DNA of 64,000 nucleotides. Origin: Nocardia altamirensis NBRC 108246. GTDB taxonomy: Bacteria > Actinomycetota > Actinomycetes > Mycobacteriales > Mycobacteriaceae. Positions 50,912 to 59,803 of the stretch are shown in pieces. Location: positions 53,193-117,192 of the forward strand of contig NZ_BDAY01000038.1 of the NCBI RefSeq assembly GCF_001612685.1, given 5' to 3'. The position numbers and the translations under genes were made by a program. The first letter of the stretch is position 1. Each line of letters starts with the position of its first letter. The notes under the pieces were generated by a model. That model had not been told where the DNA came from. It worked only from the letters and a program-made list of their open reading frames with translations, and searched no databases.

Positions 50912-52563
50912 CGACCACCTTGCATGCGCGCGGCCTGTCGGCGGGGCACGGCGAGCGCACCCTGTTCGCCGACCTCGACCTCACCCTGGCGCCCGGCGAC
51001 GTGATCGGCCTGGTCGGCGTGAACGGCGCAGGCAAGTCGACGCTGCTGCGCATGCTGGCTGACCGCCGCACACCGACCGGAAGCATCACGCTGAGCCCGC
51101 CGGATGCCACCGTCGGCTACCTCGCCCAGGAACCCGAGCGGGTGGCAGGCGAGACGGTCCTCGAATTCCTCGGTCGCAGAACAGGTGTCACCGCCGCGCA
51201 GCACGACATGGACGACGCCGCCACCCGTCTCGCCGACGGCGGCGACGACGACTATTCACCTGCCCTGGAGCGCTGGCTGGCACTCGGCGGCGCGGATCTC
51301 GACCAGCGCGCCGCGGAAGTAGCGGCCGATCTCGGCCTGATCGACAGCCTCCCGAACCGCCTCGACACCCCGATGACGGGCTTGTCCGGCGGCCAGGCGG
51401 CGCGCGCTGGGCTCGCCTCGGTGTTGTTGTCCCGCTTCGACATTCTGCTGCTCGACGAGCCGACCAACGATCTCGACCTGGACGGCCTCGCCAGGCTCGA
51501 ACAGTTCGTCGCAGGCGTCCGGGTGCCGCTCGTGGTGATCAGCCACGACCGGGAGTTCTTGGCGCGCACCGTCAATCGCATCGTCGAGCTAGATCTGGCG
51601 CAGCAGCAGGTCGGCCTCTACGACGGCGGCTACGAGGCGTATCTGAACGAACGCGAGATCGCCAGGCAGCACGCGCGCGAGGCCTACGAGGATTTCGCCG
51701 ACACCAAGGCAGGCCTGGAGGCCCGCGCACAGATGCAGCGCAACTGGCTCGAGCACGGGGTCCGCAATGCTCGCCGCAAAACCCGCGACCCGAAGAAGGT
51801 CGACTCGGACAAGGCGGGCCGCAAGATGCGCGCCGAGTCCACCGAGAAGCAGGCCGCCAAGGCCCGCCAGACCCAACGCCGCATCGAACGCCTCGACGTC
51901 GTCGAGGAACCGCGCAAGGAGTGGGAGCTGCGGATGACGATCGCCGCGGCGCCGCGCAGCGGGTCGGTGGTGGCGACGCTGTCGAACGCGAGCGTGACCA
52001 GGGGCGAGTTCACCCTCGGCCCGATCACCACCCAGGTCGATTGGGCCGACCGGATCGTGCTCACCGGCGCGAACGGCTCGGGCAAGTCGACGCTGCTCGC
52101 GCTGCTGCTCGGCAAGCTCACGCCGGACAGCGGAACCGCCGCCCTCGGCTCCGGCGTCGAGATCGGCGAGGTCGATCAGGCCCGCGGCTTGTTCCGCGGC
52201 AGCACCTCGCTGGTCGACACGTTCGGCGCGCTGCTGCCGGACTGGCCGGACGCGGAGGTCAGGACCCTGCTCGCCAAGTTCGGCCTGCGCGGCCCACATG
52301 CGTTGCGCGCCTGCGAAACCCTGTCCCCCGGCGAACGCACCCGCGCCGCGCTCGCCCTGCTGCAGGCCCGCGGGGTGAACCTGCTCGTGCTAGACGAGCC
52401 GACCAACCATCTCGATCTGCCCGCCATCGAGCAGCTGGAGCAGGCCGTCGAATCCTTCACCGGCACACTGCTCCTGGTCACCCACGACCGCCGCATGCTC
52501 GACACCATCGAGGCCACCCGCCGCTGGCACATGGCGGCGGGCAGGCTCACCGAATCGAGCTGA
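50908..52563 (+). CDS. ABC-F family ATP-binding protein
   Basis: A 551-residue soluble protein with two ABC ATPase domains and no membrane part. Walker A motifs are GVNGAGKST (about residue 40) and GANGSGKST (about 390); signature motifs are LSGGQAARAG and LSPGERTRAA; Walker B is LLLDEPTNDLDL and LVLDEPTNHLDL. The charged linker (about 245-330, Lys/Arg/Glu-rich) is the interaction region that reaches the peptidyl-transferase centre in ribosome-protecting members. It could give antibiotic resistance or tune translation. The start is GTG 50908. Its stop touches the convergent glmM stop. Confidence 0.93.
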   Translation: MTTTLHARGLSAGHGERTLFADLDLTLAPGDVIGLVGVNGAGKSTLLRMLADRRTPTGSITLSPPDATVGYLAQEPERVAGETVLEFLGRRTGVTAAQHDMDDAATRLADGGDDDYSPALERWLALGGADLDQRAAEVAADLGLIDSLPNRLDTPMTGLSGGQAARAGLASVLLSRFDILLLDEPTNDLDLDGLARLEQFVAGVRVPLVVISHDREFLARTVNRIVELDLAQQQVGLYDGGYEAYLNEREIARQHAREAYEDFADTKAGLEARAQMQRNWLEHGVRNARRKTRDPKKVDSDKAGRKMRAESTEKQAAKARQTQRRIERLDVVEEPRKEWELRMTIAAAPRSGSVVATLSNASVTRGEFTLGPITTQVDWADRIVLTGANGSGKSTLLALLLGKLTPDSGTAALGSGVEIGEVDQARGLFRGSTSLVDTFGALLPDWPDAEVRTLLAKFGLRGPHALRACETLSPGERTRAALALLQARGVNLLVLDEPTNHLDLPAIEQLEQAVESFTGTLLLVTHDRRMLDTIEATRRWHMAAGRLTESS

Positions 52564-53940
52564 TCAGACCGAGCCGACCCGCTTGGCGAGGTCGTCGGCG
52601 AGTTGACGAGCAAGGGCCGGGTCGGTGGCTTCCACCATCACCCGGACCAGCTGTTCGGTTCCGCTGGGGCGCAACAGAACTCGACCGGAGTCGCCGAGGA
52701 TGCGTTCGGCTTCCTGGACGGCCTCGCGGATTTCGGGCGCCGCCGCGACCACGGTCTTGTCGGTCACCGGCACGTTCACCAAAACCTGTGGCACCGTCTG
52801 CAATACGGAGGCAAGGTCGGCGAGGGTGCGCCCGGTCCGCGCCATCCTCGCCATCAGCTGCAAGCCGGTGAGGATGCCGTCGCCGGTGGTGCCGAACTGC
52901 GGGAAGATGACGTGCCCCGACTGTTCCCCGCCGAGCGAGAATCCGCCGCGGCGCAGCTCCTCCAGCACATAACGGTCGCCGACCGCGGTGGTGAGCAACG
53001 TGATTCCGGCCGCGCGCATGGCGATGTGCAGGCCGAGATTGCTCATCACGGTGCCGACCAAGGTGTTGTCGGCCAACGCACCGGCCTCGTGCATGCCGAG
53101 GGCGAGGATCGCCAGGATGACGTCGCCGTCGACGACGTTGCCGTCGGCGTCGGCGGCCAGGCACCGGTCGGCGTCGCCGTCGAGGGCGAGGCCGAGGTCG
53201 GCGCCGTGCTCACGCACCGCCCGCTGCACCTGCTCGATATGGGTGGAGCCGCAGCCGTGATTGATGTTGAGGCCGTCCGGCTCGGCGTTGATGGCGATCA
53301 CGGTCGCGCCTGCCTCGCGGAACGCGGCGGGACCGACCTCGGCGGCGGCACCGTGCGCACAGTCGAGCACCACCGTCAGCCCGGACAGATCCTGCGCGGT
53401 CGCCTCGACGAGATGCTCGACATAGCGTTCATGGGTGCCGGCCAGGCTGTACTGATCGGGGACGACCTGCCCGTGGTCGCGCGCACCGGCGGCGTTGACG
53501 ACCCGCCCGATGCCCGCGCCGGTCGGTCGCTGCATGACGTCCTCGGCGATCAGCGCCTCGATGCGGTCTTCGATGGCGTCGTCGAGCTTGTGCCCGCCCG
53601 CGGCGAAGATCTTGATGCCGTTGTCCTGCATCGGATTGTGCGAGGCGGAGATCATCACGCCGAAGCACGCGTCGTAGAGCCCGGTGAGGTAGGCGACGGC
53701 CGGGGTCGGCAGCACGCCGACCTGGAGCACGTTCACCCCGGTGGCGGTCAACCCCGCGGTCACCGCGGCCTCGAGCATTTCACCGCTCGCCCTCGGGTCA
53801 CGACCGACGACCGCGAGGGGACGTTTCTTGCCCCGACTCAGAATCTGTGCGGCCGCACCCGAGACCCGCAGTGCGAGTTCCGGACTCAACGACTCGTTGG
53901 CAAGCCCACGGATTCCGTCGGTGCCGAACAAACGTCCCAT
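52564..53940 (-). CDS. glmM: Phosphoglucosamine mutase
   Basis: A 458-residue enzyme converting glucosamine-6-phosphate to glucosamine-1-phosphate, the second step of UDP-GlcNAc synthesis. The start MGRLFGTDGIRGLAN, the phosphoserine loop VMISASHNPMQDNGIK, the metal-binding DGDADR and the sugar-binding GGEQSGH are all present. The ATG is at 53940. The rplM-rpsI operon lies upstream, as in mycobacteria. Confidence 0.97.
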   Translation of the reverse strand: MGRLFGTDGIRGLANESLSPELALRVSGAAAQILSRGKKRPLAVVGRDPRASGEMLEAAVTAGLTATGVNVLQVGVLPTPAVAYLTGLYDACFGVMISASHNPMQDNGIKIFAAGGHKLDDAIEDRIEALIAEDVMQRPTGAGIGRVVNAAGARDHGQVVPDQYSLAGTHERYVEHLVEATAQDLSGLTVVLDCAHGAAAEVGPAAFREAGATVIAINAEPDGLNINHGCGSTHIEQVQRAVREHGADLGLALDGDADRCLAADADGNVVDGDVILAILALGMHEAGALADNTLVGTVMSNLGLHIAMRAAGITLLTTAVGDRYVLEELRRGGFSLGGEQSGHVIFPQFGTTGDGILTGLQLMARMARTGRTLADLASVLQTVPQVLVNVPVTDKTVVAAAPEIREAVQEAERILGDSGRVLLRPSGTEQLVRVMVEATDPALARQLADDLAKRVGSV

Positions 53941-54067
53941 ACCTCAGCCCCTCATCGGTGGTGCCGCGGCGTGCACGTCCGGCCCGAAGGCGCGAGGTAG
54001 GTACACCGGGGTCGGCGAGACCGATCCCGGCGACGTACGCCCGCGAACGCCGCAGTTCTGATACAGC

Positions 54068-54109
54068 ACGAGAGCAGGCAACCAGCCGTTGCTGGAAGCC
54101 TGCTCTCGT
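54068..54109. terminator. Large hairpin downstream of rpsI, probable terminator
   Basis: Symmetric stem ACGAGAGCAGGC..CCAGC / GCTGG..GCCTGCTCTCGT with a CGTT loop, 74 bp after the rpsI stop. There is no U-tract. Confidence 0.55.
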
Positions 54110-54182
54110 ACAGCTGCCGCGCCGACCATACCGTCCCCGGCACCTCCAGGGTGACGGAAGACGGCGGTCGGCGATGCCAAAA

Positions 54183-54701
54183 TCAGCGCTTCGAGTACTG
54201 GGGCGCCTTGCGGGCCTTCTTGAGGCCGTACTTCTTACGCTCGGTGGCACGGGGGTCACGAGTCAGGAAGCCTGCCCGCTTCAGCGCGGGGCGGTCGTCC
54301 GGGGTGACCTCGATCAGCGCGCGGGCGATGGCCAGACGCAGAGCGCCTGCCTGTCCCGACGGGCCGCCGCCGACCAGGCGAGCGTGGATGTCGAAGGCCT
54401 CGGTGCGCTCGACGGTCACCAGCGGCGACTTGACGAGCTGCTGGTGCACCTTGTTCGGGAAGTAGTCCTCGATGGTGCGGCCGTTGAGCACGAAGTTGCC
54501 CGAGCCGGGCAGCATGCGCACGCGAACGACGGCTTCCTTACGACGGCCGACGGTCTGCACCGGGCGGTCGATCACGATCGGCGCGAAGGAGGTCTCCGCG
54601 ACAACCTCGGCCTCTTCGTAGCCTTCGCCGTCTTCGACAACCTCGGCGGCGTCGAATTCCTCGACGACGGCTTCCTCGTTGAATTCTTCAGGAGCGGTCA
54701 C
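54183..54701 (-). CDS. rpsI: 30S ribosomal protein S9
   Basis: A 172-residue S9. The ribosomal core starts near residue 48 (VQTVGRRKEAVVRVRM) and ends with the conserved basic tail ARKAPQYSKR that reaches the P-site tRNA. An acidic N-terminal extension of about 45 residues (EEFNEEAVVEEFDAAEVVED) precedes the core, as in other actinobacteria. The GTG start at 54701 overlaps the rplM stop (GTGA). Confidence 0.97.
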   Translation of the reverse strand: MTAPEEFNEEAVVEEFDAAEVVEDGEGYEEAEVVAETSFAPIVIDRPVQTVGRRKEAVVRVRMLPGSGNFVLNGRTIEDYFPNKVHQQLVKSPLVTVERTEAFDIHARLVGGGPSGQAGALRLAIARALIEVTPDDRPALKRAGFLTRDPRATERKKYGLKKARKAPQYSKR

Positions 54702-55141
54702 TGGGCCACCTGCTTGATCTCGAACGGAATGGGCTGCTGAGCGGCGTGGGGGTGGCTGGGGCCCGCGTAGACCTTCAGCTTGCCCGCGATCGCGTTGCCG
54801 AGCTTGTTCTTCGGGATCATGCCCTTGACGGCCTTCTCCACGAGCCGATCCGGACGGCTCTCCAACACCTGACCGACAGTGCGCGACTTGAGGCCGCCCG
54901 GGTGCCCGCTGTGGTGGTGGATCAGCTTGTCCGCCTTCTTGTTGCCGCTGATGGCAACCTTGTCGGCGTTGATGATGATGACGAAATCGCCACCATCGAA
55001 GTTCGGTGCGTAGGTCGGCTTCGTCTTGCCACGCAGCAGATTCGCTGCTTGAACGGCGAGACGGCCGAGCACTACGTCAGTGGCGTCGATGACGTACCAC
55101 TTGCGGGTCACGTCACCCGCCTTGGGGCTGTACGTAGGCAC
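54698..55141 (-). CDS. rplM: 50S ribosomal protein L13
   Basis: A 147-residue L13. Typical blocks are RKWYVIDATDVVLGRLAV, KPTYAPNFDGGDFVIIINAD and HPGGLKSRTVGQVLE. The start is GTG 55141 with AGGGAAG upstream; a longer frame is not homologous. It is the first gene of the rplM-rpsI pair; the promoter should lie in the 216-bp gap upstream. Confidence 0.97.
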   Translation of the reverse strand: MPTYSPKAGDVTRKWYVIDATDVVLGRLAVQAANLLRGKTKPTYAPNFDGGDFVIIINADKVAISGNKKADKLIHHHSGHPGGLKSRTVGQVLESRPDRLVEKAVKGMIPKNKLGNAIAGKLKVYAGPSHPHAAQQPIPFEIKQVAQ

Positions 55142-55357
55142 AGTGCTTCCCTGTCTGTCGTCGGTGTTGCCGGCCAAGCGTGTGGTCGAAATGCCCCGGC
55201 GGCCGGTGGAGACCCGGAGCTCGATTGCACAGCCGGTTACCCGGCCGTCCATACGCCAACGAGCCACGATACCAGCCCGGATCGGGCTGACTGAAATCGC
55301 CGGGGTCGGCCGGATGCATCCAGCCGAGGAGCCGTCGGATGGACTGTGCGACAAACC

Positions 55358-57133
55358 TCAGATCTGCATCGGGGGGCCCTGGTCGATGCCGCCGCGCGGC
55401 CCGGGTAGCAGGTAGCGCAGGGTGTCGACGCTCGGCTGCTCGCACTTGCGCTCGTCGGTCCCGCGATCACGGCCTTTGGCGAGGGACAGGTGGCCGCGCG
55501 CGGCCGAAATGCCTGGCCTGACCTCGGTGGTGGCGTACGGCATGAGCGGACACACACTCGGCAGCGCCAGCTGTCCCGACACCGCGGTCAGCTGCACCTC
55601 GGTCGAGGCGAGCTCGACGCGATCGCCGCCGCCTGGCAGCGCGACCACCGCGAGCGCCACTGCGCCGACCACCGTGTGCGCCCCGAACAGGTTGTCCTTC
55701 ATCTTGTTCCAGAGCTTGCCCTTGCGGGGCTGGCCCTCGTCGTCGTCCGGCTCGGCACCGGGTTCGCGCCACTGGTGTCGACCCTGTCCGGCCTCGGACT
55801 GCGGGGCCTGATGCGACCCGGCACCTGGCGGCGCCTGTCCGGACGGCGGCGCCGCAGGGGCGCCACCGGGCGGCTGCGCGCCTGGCTCGCTGGGCGGGCG
55901 GGTGAAACGGCTGCCGAGCTCAGCGAGATTCGGCGGCAGACTGCCGCGCGGCTCCTCCCGCGACATCCGGGTCGTCGAATCCTCGCCCTGCGTCGGATAA
56001 CCGGGGCCGTACTGCACCGGCGGCACCGAGCGCGGCGGCGACGCCTCCTGCCTGGCAGGCGGCGGATCCGTACGGCGCTGCGCGGACTCGGCTTGGCGCT
56101 GCGCGGACTCGGCCTGCCGATGCGCCGCGCCTGCCTGACGCTGCCCTGGCGCCGCCTGCTGTGGCGCGGATTCGGCGCGGTAGTGCCCGGCCTGGTCGCG
56201 CTGCTGCGCGCCGTGATCCTGATACTGGGTCGGGTCGACCGGCTGCGGCGGCCCGGCGTGCCTGCCTGGCGGCTCGGGCTCGACGCCTTCGGTGTCGGTC
56301 ACCAGCAGGTGGGCCGCGCCGAGCACGAGCGCGTGCATCGGATGATCGGCGACCTGCAGCCGGTGGCCGAGATGGTTCTGGAAGGCAAGGCGCAGCGGGT
56401 CGTTGAAGCACACGTTGCCCGAAAGCAGCACCGTCGAGGTGTCCGCGCCGATCGAGCGCGCCGCGGCCATCACCTCGATCACCACGTTGTCGGCGGAGCG
56501 GGCATCGCGCATGGATTCCGGGTTCACCGGCACGTCGACCGATTCGGTCGGCTGTTCGTCGTCGCCGTGCACCGCGACCACGAGCACAGTGCGGCCGTCG
56601 GAGTACACACCGGTCGCGCCGATGCCGTTCGGCCTGGCCTGGTCGGGCGGATGCACCAGCCCGAGCGCCCGCACATAGCCCGACAACGCGACGCTCTCCG
56701 GCAGCGGTTCAACAGTCACATCGAGCTGTTCGACCAGCGCGGCGTACACGTCGACCTTCTCGTCCGGCCAGCCGTCCGGGAACGGCAACGCCACCAGGTC
56801 CGGTTTGCCGCGCAGATGCTTGCCGATCGCGGCGAGCGGGTTGTACATGCGCGCACGGAACACCAGCTCCGCAGGCCACGTCGCGCCCGCGACCACGATC
56901 TGCGGATGGCCGAGGATGTCGCGCACGTCGGCGATCGCCATCCCTAGGTCAGGACGCTGCCGATCCACCCCTGCGGTGTGCAGCCGACCCGACGAGTCCG
57001 CCAGCAGATACGCAGGCGGTGTCCACATACCCTCCACCTGAACCGGGCGAATCGGTGTGCCACCGCCGCCCGCGGCCACGGACACCACATCCCAGCCGAG
57101 ATGTACTGCCCCTACTCGCACCGTCACAGGCAT
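55358..57133 (-). CDS. Degenerate Hsp70/actin-fold-like membrane protein
   Basis: A 591-residue protein of uncertain function. Residues about 1-290 show Hsp70-like order: AVHLGWDVVSV (phosphate-1-like), VTVEPLPESVALSGYVRALG, a VYSDGRTVLVVAVHG strand pair, and VLLSGNVCFNDPLRLAF with LVLGAAHLL (adenosine-like), but without clear catalytic residues. A Pro/Gln-rich linker with RQAESAQ repeats follows (about 300-480), then one transmembrane helix (HTVVGAVALAVVALPGG, near 500) and an outer C-terminus with two Cys. It lies between rplM and the FHA-ABC transporter, where mycobacteria carry ESX-4 genes. The start is ATG 57133. Confidence 0.7.
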   Translation of the reverse strand: MPVTVRVGAVHLGWDVVSVAAGGGGTPIRPVQVEGMWTPPAYLLADSSGRLHTAGVDRQRPDLGMAIADVRDILGHPQIVVAGATWPAELVFRARMYNPLAAIGKHLRGKPDLVALPFPDGWPDEKVDVYAALVEQLDVTVEPLPESVALSGYVRALGLVHPPDQARPNGIGATGVYSDGRTVLVVAVHGDDEQPTESVDVPVNPESMRDARSADNVVIEVMAAARSIGADTSTVLLSGNVCFNDPLRLAFQNHLGHRLQVADHPMHALVLGAAHLLVTDTEGVEPEPPGRHAGPPQPVDPTQYQDHGAQQRDQAGHYRAESAPQQAAPGQRQAGAAHRQAESAQRQAESAQRRTDPPPARQEASPPRSVPPVQYGPGYPTQGEDSTTRMSREEPRGSLPPNLAELGSRFTRPPSEPGAQPPGGAPAAPPSGQAPPGAGSHQAPQSEAGQGRHQWREPGAEPDDDEGQPRKGKLWNKMKDNLFGAHTVVGAVALAVVALPGGGDRVELASTEVQLTAVSGQLALPSVCPLMPYATTEVRPGISAARGHLSLAKGRDRGTDERKCEQPSVDTLRYLLPGPRGGIDQGPPMQI

Positions 57134-57209
57134 AAGTGTGCCTGGTGCGCGCAAGACATGCTCGCCGTTGTCCGCAGTCTGCGGCAGTGGCCGGGAAATC
57201 GCTCGCCCG

Positions 57210-59696
57210 TCATGCTGCCGACTTCTTCAGTCGCAACCTGCGCCAGGTGATCACGGCCAGCACCAGCGTGATCAGCAGCAACACGCCGACATCCAACGCC
57301 CAGATGCCAGGCGTGTGCTCCCAGAGCGCATCGGGTTGCGCGTTGAGGAACACCTCGCGAATGTTGACAGTCGACGCCCCGGACGCGTAACCCCAGCGCG
57401 CGGGGAACAACCAGGACACCTGCTCGAGCACGACCCGTCCGGTGACCGGAATCAAACCGCCTGCCATCACCAGCTGGCACATGATCGCGACCACAAGCAG
57501 TGGCATCACCTGCTCGTTCGACCGGGCCAGTGACGAAAGCAACAGTCCGACAACGACACAGCACACCGCGGTCAACGCGATGTCGATGTACAGCTCGGCA
57601 CTGCCCGACGCGAGCACCGCACCCTCGCCCGGCCGCTTCTTGCCAACGAGCACGATGCCGACCAGCACCGCCGACTGCAGCAGCGCGGTGAAGCTGAACA
57701 CCGCGATCTTCGCGATCAGATACGCCGACGGCAGCAACCCGACGGCGCGCTCGCGCTGGAAGATGGTGCGCTCGCCGACCAGATCACGCACGGTGAGCGT
57801 GGAGCCCATGAAGCAGGCGCCGAGAATGAGCACCACCAGGAGCTGCTGGGTCTCGCCGCCGCCCTCCGGCACAAAGGTGCCGTCCGGCAACGCTTTCAGC
57901 GCACCGCGCTGGAAACCGTCCTTGCCAGGCACCACCAGCGACAGCCCGCCGAGGATGAACGGAAGCACCACAAGGAACGCCAGATAGCCGCGGTCGGCCA
58001 GGATCAGCCGCAGCTGCCTGCGGCACAGCGTCGAGAACTGTTTCCCGCCACTGGATTGCGGCGGTGAGCCGGCCGGCCCGTACTGCTGGGGTGGCGGCGG
58101 CGGCGGTGGCGCGGCCGCCTGCCTGCTTCGATAGGCGGCGAACGCCTGATCCGGATTGGCCGCCACGTCGGCGAAGATCTCGGCCCAGTCGCTGGTGCCG
58201 AGGGTGCCGCCGACGCCTGCCGGATTGCCGCAGTAGGCGGTCTTGCCGCCGGGCGCGAGCAACAGCACCTGATCGCACATGTCCAGATGCGCGACCGAGT
58301 GGGTCACCACGATCACCACGCGGCCCGCGTCGGCCAGCTCGCGCAGCATCACCATCACCTGGCGGTCGAGCGCCGGGTCGAGGCCAGAGGTCGGCTCGTC
58401 CAGGATCAGCAGCGAAGGACCGGTGAGCAGCTCCAGCGCGACCGACGCGCGTTTGCGCTGGCCGCCGGAGAGCCGGTCCACCCTGGTGTCGGCGTGTTCG
58501 GTGAGCGAAAGTTCTCGCAGCACACCGTCGATCACCTGCTGGCGGTCGGCCTTGCTGTTGTCCGGCGGCAGCCGCAGCTCGGCCGCGTAGCCGAGGGCCT
58601 GACGCACGGTGAGCTGGCGGTGCAGCACGTCGTCCTGCGGCACCATGCCGATCCGGGAGCGCAACGCCTCGTACTCCGCGTGCAGATTGCGGCCCTCGAA
58701 GGTGACCACACCGCCGGACGGGCGGGTGGTGCCCGCGATCAATCGCGACAGCGTCGACTTGCCAGCACCGGACGGACCGATCAGCGCGGTCAGCGTGCCT
58801 CGGTTCGCCTGCATGTTCACGTCGACGAGCAGCTGCTTGTTGCCCTCGACGGTGAACCCGACCCCGTGCACCGCGAGGCCCTGCTCGGCGACCGGCTTCT
58901 GCCGATGCACCAAAGTGCCCTGCTGGACGACGAAGTCGATGTTGCCGATGGTGATGATGTCGCGCTCGCGCAGCACCACCCGCTGCTGGCGATGCCCATT
59001 GACGAAGGTGCCGTTCGCCGAGCCGAGGTCCTCGAGGGTCAGGCCCTCGTTGGTGGCGAGCAGGCGTGCGTGCTTACGGGAGGCCAGCGGATCGTTGACG
59101 ACGATCTGGTTGTCGGTGGTGCGCCCGATCGCGAGGCCACCCGGCGGCAGGCGATCGCCCCTGGCGATCGGCGCGGTCGAGGCCCTGGCGCGCACCGGCG
59201 GGGTGTTCGAGGTGTCGGCCCTGGTGGTCATGTTGAAGTTGACCGGCGGCGACGCGTCCTGCGGTGGCTGATAAGCCGGGCGCTGGAACTGCTGGGCGGC
59301 GGGCCGTTGGCCCGACATCGGTGGCGGCACCGGCTGCTGGCCCGATTGCGGCGGCCGCGCCGAAGGACGCTGCGGCGGTTGCGGATTGGCAGGCAACAGA
59401 TGGAGTAGCGGACCGCTGATCGCGTCGCCGAGCCGCACCTGCGTCGGCCGATCGATGGACACCGGCTGGGTCAGTCGGCGCGCGTCGACGAAAACGCCGT
59501 TCGTGCTGCCGTTGTCGGAGAGCACCCAGGCAGTCCCCTGCCACGCGAGCGTCGCATGCACCCGTGAAACGAGCGGGCTGTCGACGAACAGCGTCACTTC
59601 CGGCGCACGGCCCATAGTGACCTGCTGGCCGGAATCGAAGACTCGTTCGTTTCCATCATGGCGCACGGTGATGGTCTGCGCCCCCGGTGAAGACAT
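57210..59696 (-). CDS. FHA-FHA-ABC transporter (Rv1747-like)
   Basis: An 828-residue fusion: FHA domain 1 (about 25-100; GRAPEV, SRVHA, NGSTNG), a Pro/Gln linker, FHA domain 2 (about 185-255; GRTTDN, SRKHA, GSANGT), an ABC ATPase (Walker A GPSGAGKST, signature LSGGQRKR, Walker B LLILDEPTSGLDP) and an ABC-2-type membrane domain with six predicted helices. The order matches M. tuberculosis Rv1747, an exporter controlled by Ser/Thr phosphorylation bound by its FHA domains. The start is the codon at 59696. It ends 76 bp before the start of the Hsp70-like gene. The kinase here could be its partner, which is only an inference. Confidence 0.94.
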   Translation of the reverse strand: MSSPGAQTITVRHDGNERVFDSGQQVTMGRAPEVTLFVDSPLVSRVHATLAWQGTAWVLSDNGSTNGVFVDARRLTQPVSIDRPTQVRLGDAISGPLLHLLPANPQPPQRPSARPPQSGQQPVPPPMSGQRPAAQQFQRPAYQPPQDASPPVNFNMTTRADTSNTPPVRARASTAPIARGDRLPPGGLAIGRTTDNQIVVNDPLASRKHARLLATNEGLTLEDLGSANGTFVNGHRQQRVVLRERDIITIGNIDFVVQQGTLVHRQKPVAEQGLAVHGVGFTVEGNKQLLVDVNMQANRGTLTALIGPSGAGKSTLSRLIAGTTRPSGGVVTFEGRNLHAEYEALRSRIGMVPQDDVLHRQLTVRQALGYAAELRLPPDNSKADRQQVIDGVLRELSLTEHADTRVDRLSGGQRKRASVALELLTGPSLLILDEPTSGLDPALDRQVMVMLRELADAGRVVIVVTHSVAHLDMCDQVLLLAPGGKTAYCGNPAGVGGTLGTSDWAEIFADVAANPDQAFAAYRSRQAAAPPPPPPPQQYGPAGSPPQSSGGKQFSTLCRRQLRLILADRGYLAFLVVLPFILGGLSLVVPGKDGFQRGALKALPDGTFVPEGGGETQQLLVVLILGACFMGSTLTVRDLVGERTIFQRERAVGLLPSAYLIAKIAVFSFTALLQSAVLVGIVLVGKKRPGEGAVLASGSAELYIDIALTAVCCVVVGLLLSSLARSNEQVMPLLVVAIMCQLVMAGGLIPVTGRVVLEQVSWLFPARWGYASGASTVNIREVFLNAQPDALWEHTPGIWALDVGVLLLITLVLAVITWRRLRLKKSAA

Positions 59697-59803
59697 GCAG
59701 CGGATACTATTCCATCACCCGGACATCGGCGGTGCCCCCGACGCGCCTCTTGCCCCGATCCGGCGACCGATGTGAAAGTGATACCGGCCGACTAGGGGGA
59801 GCC

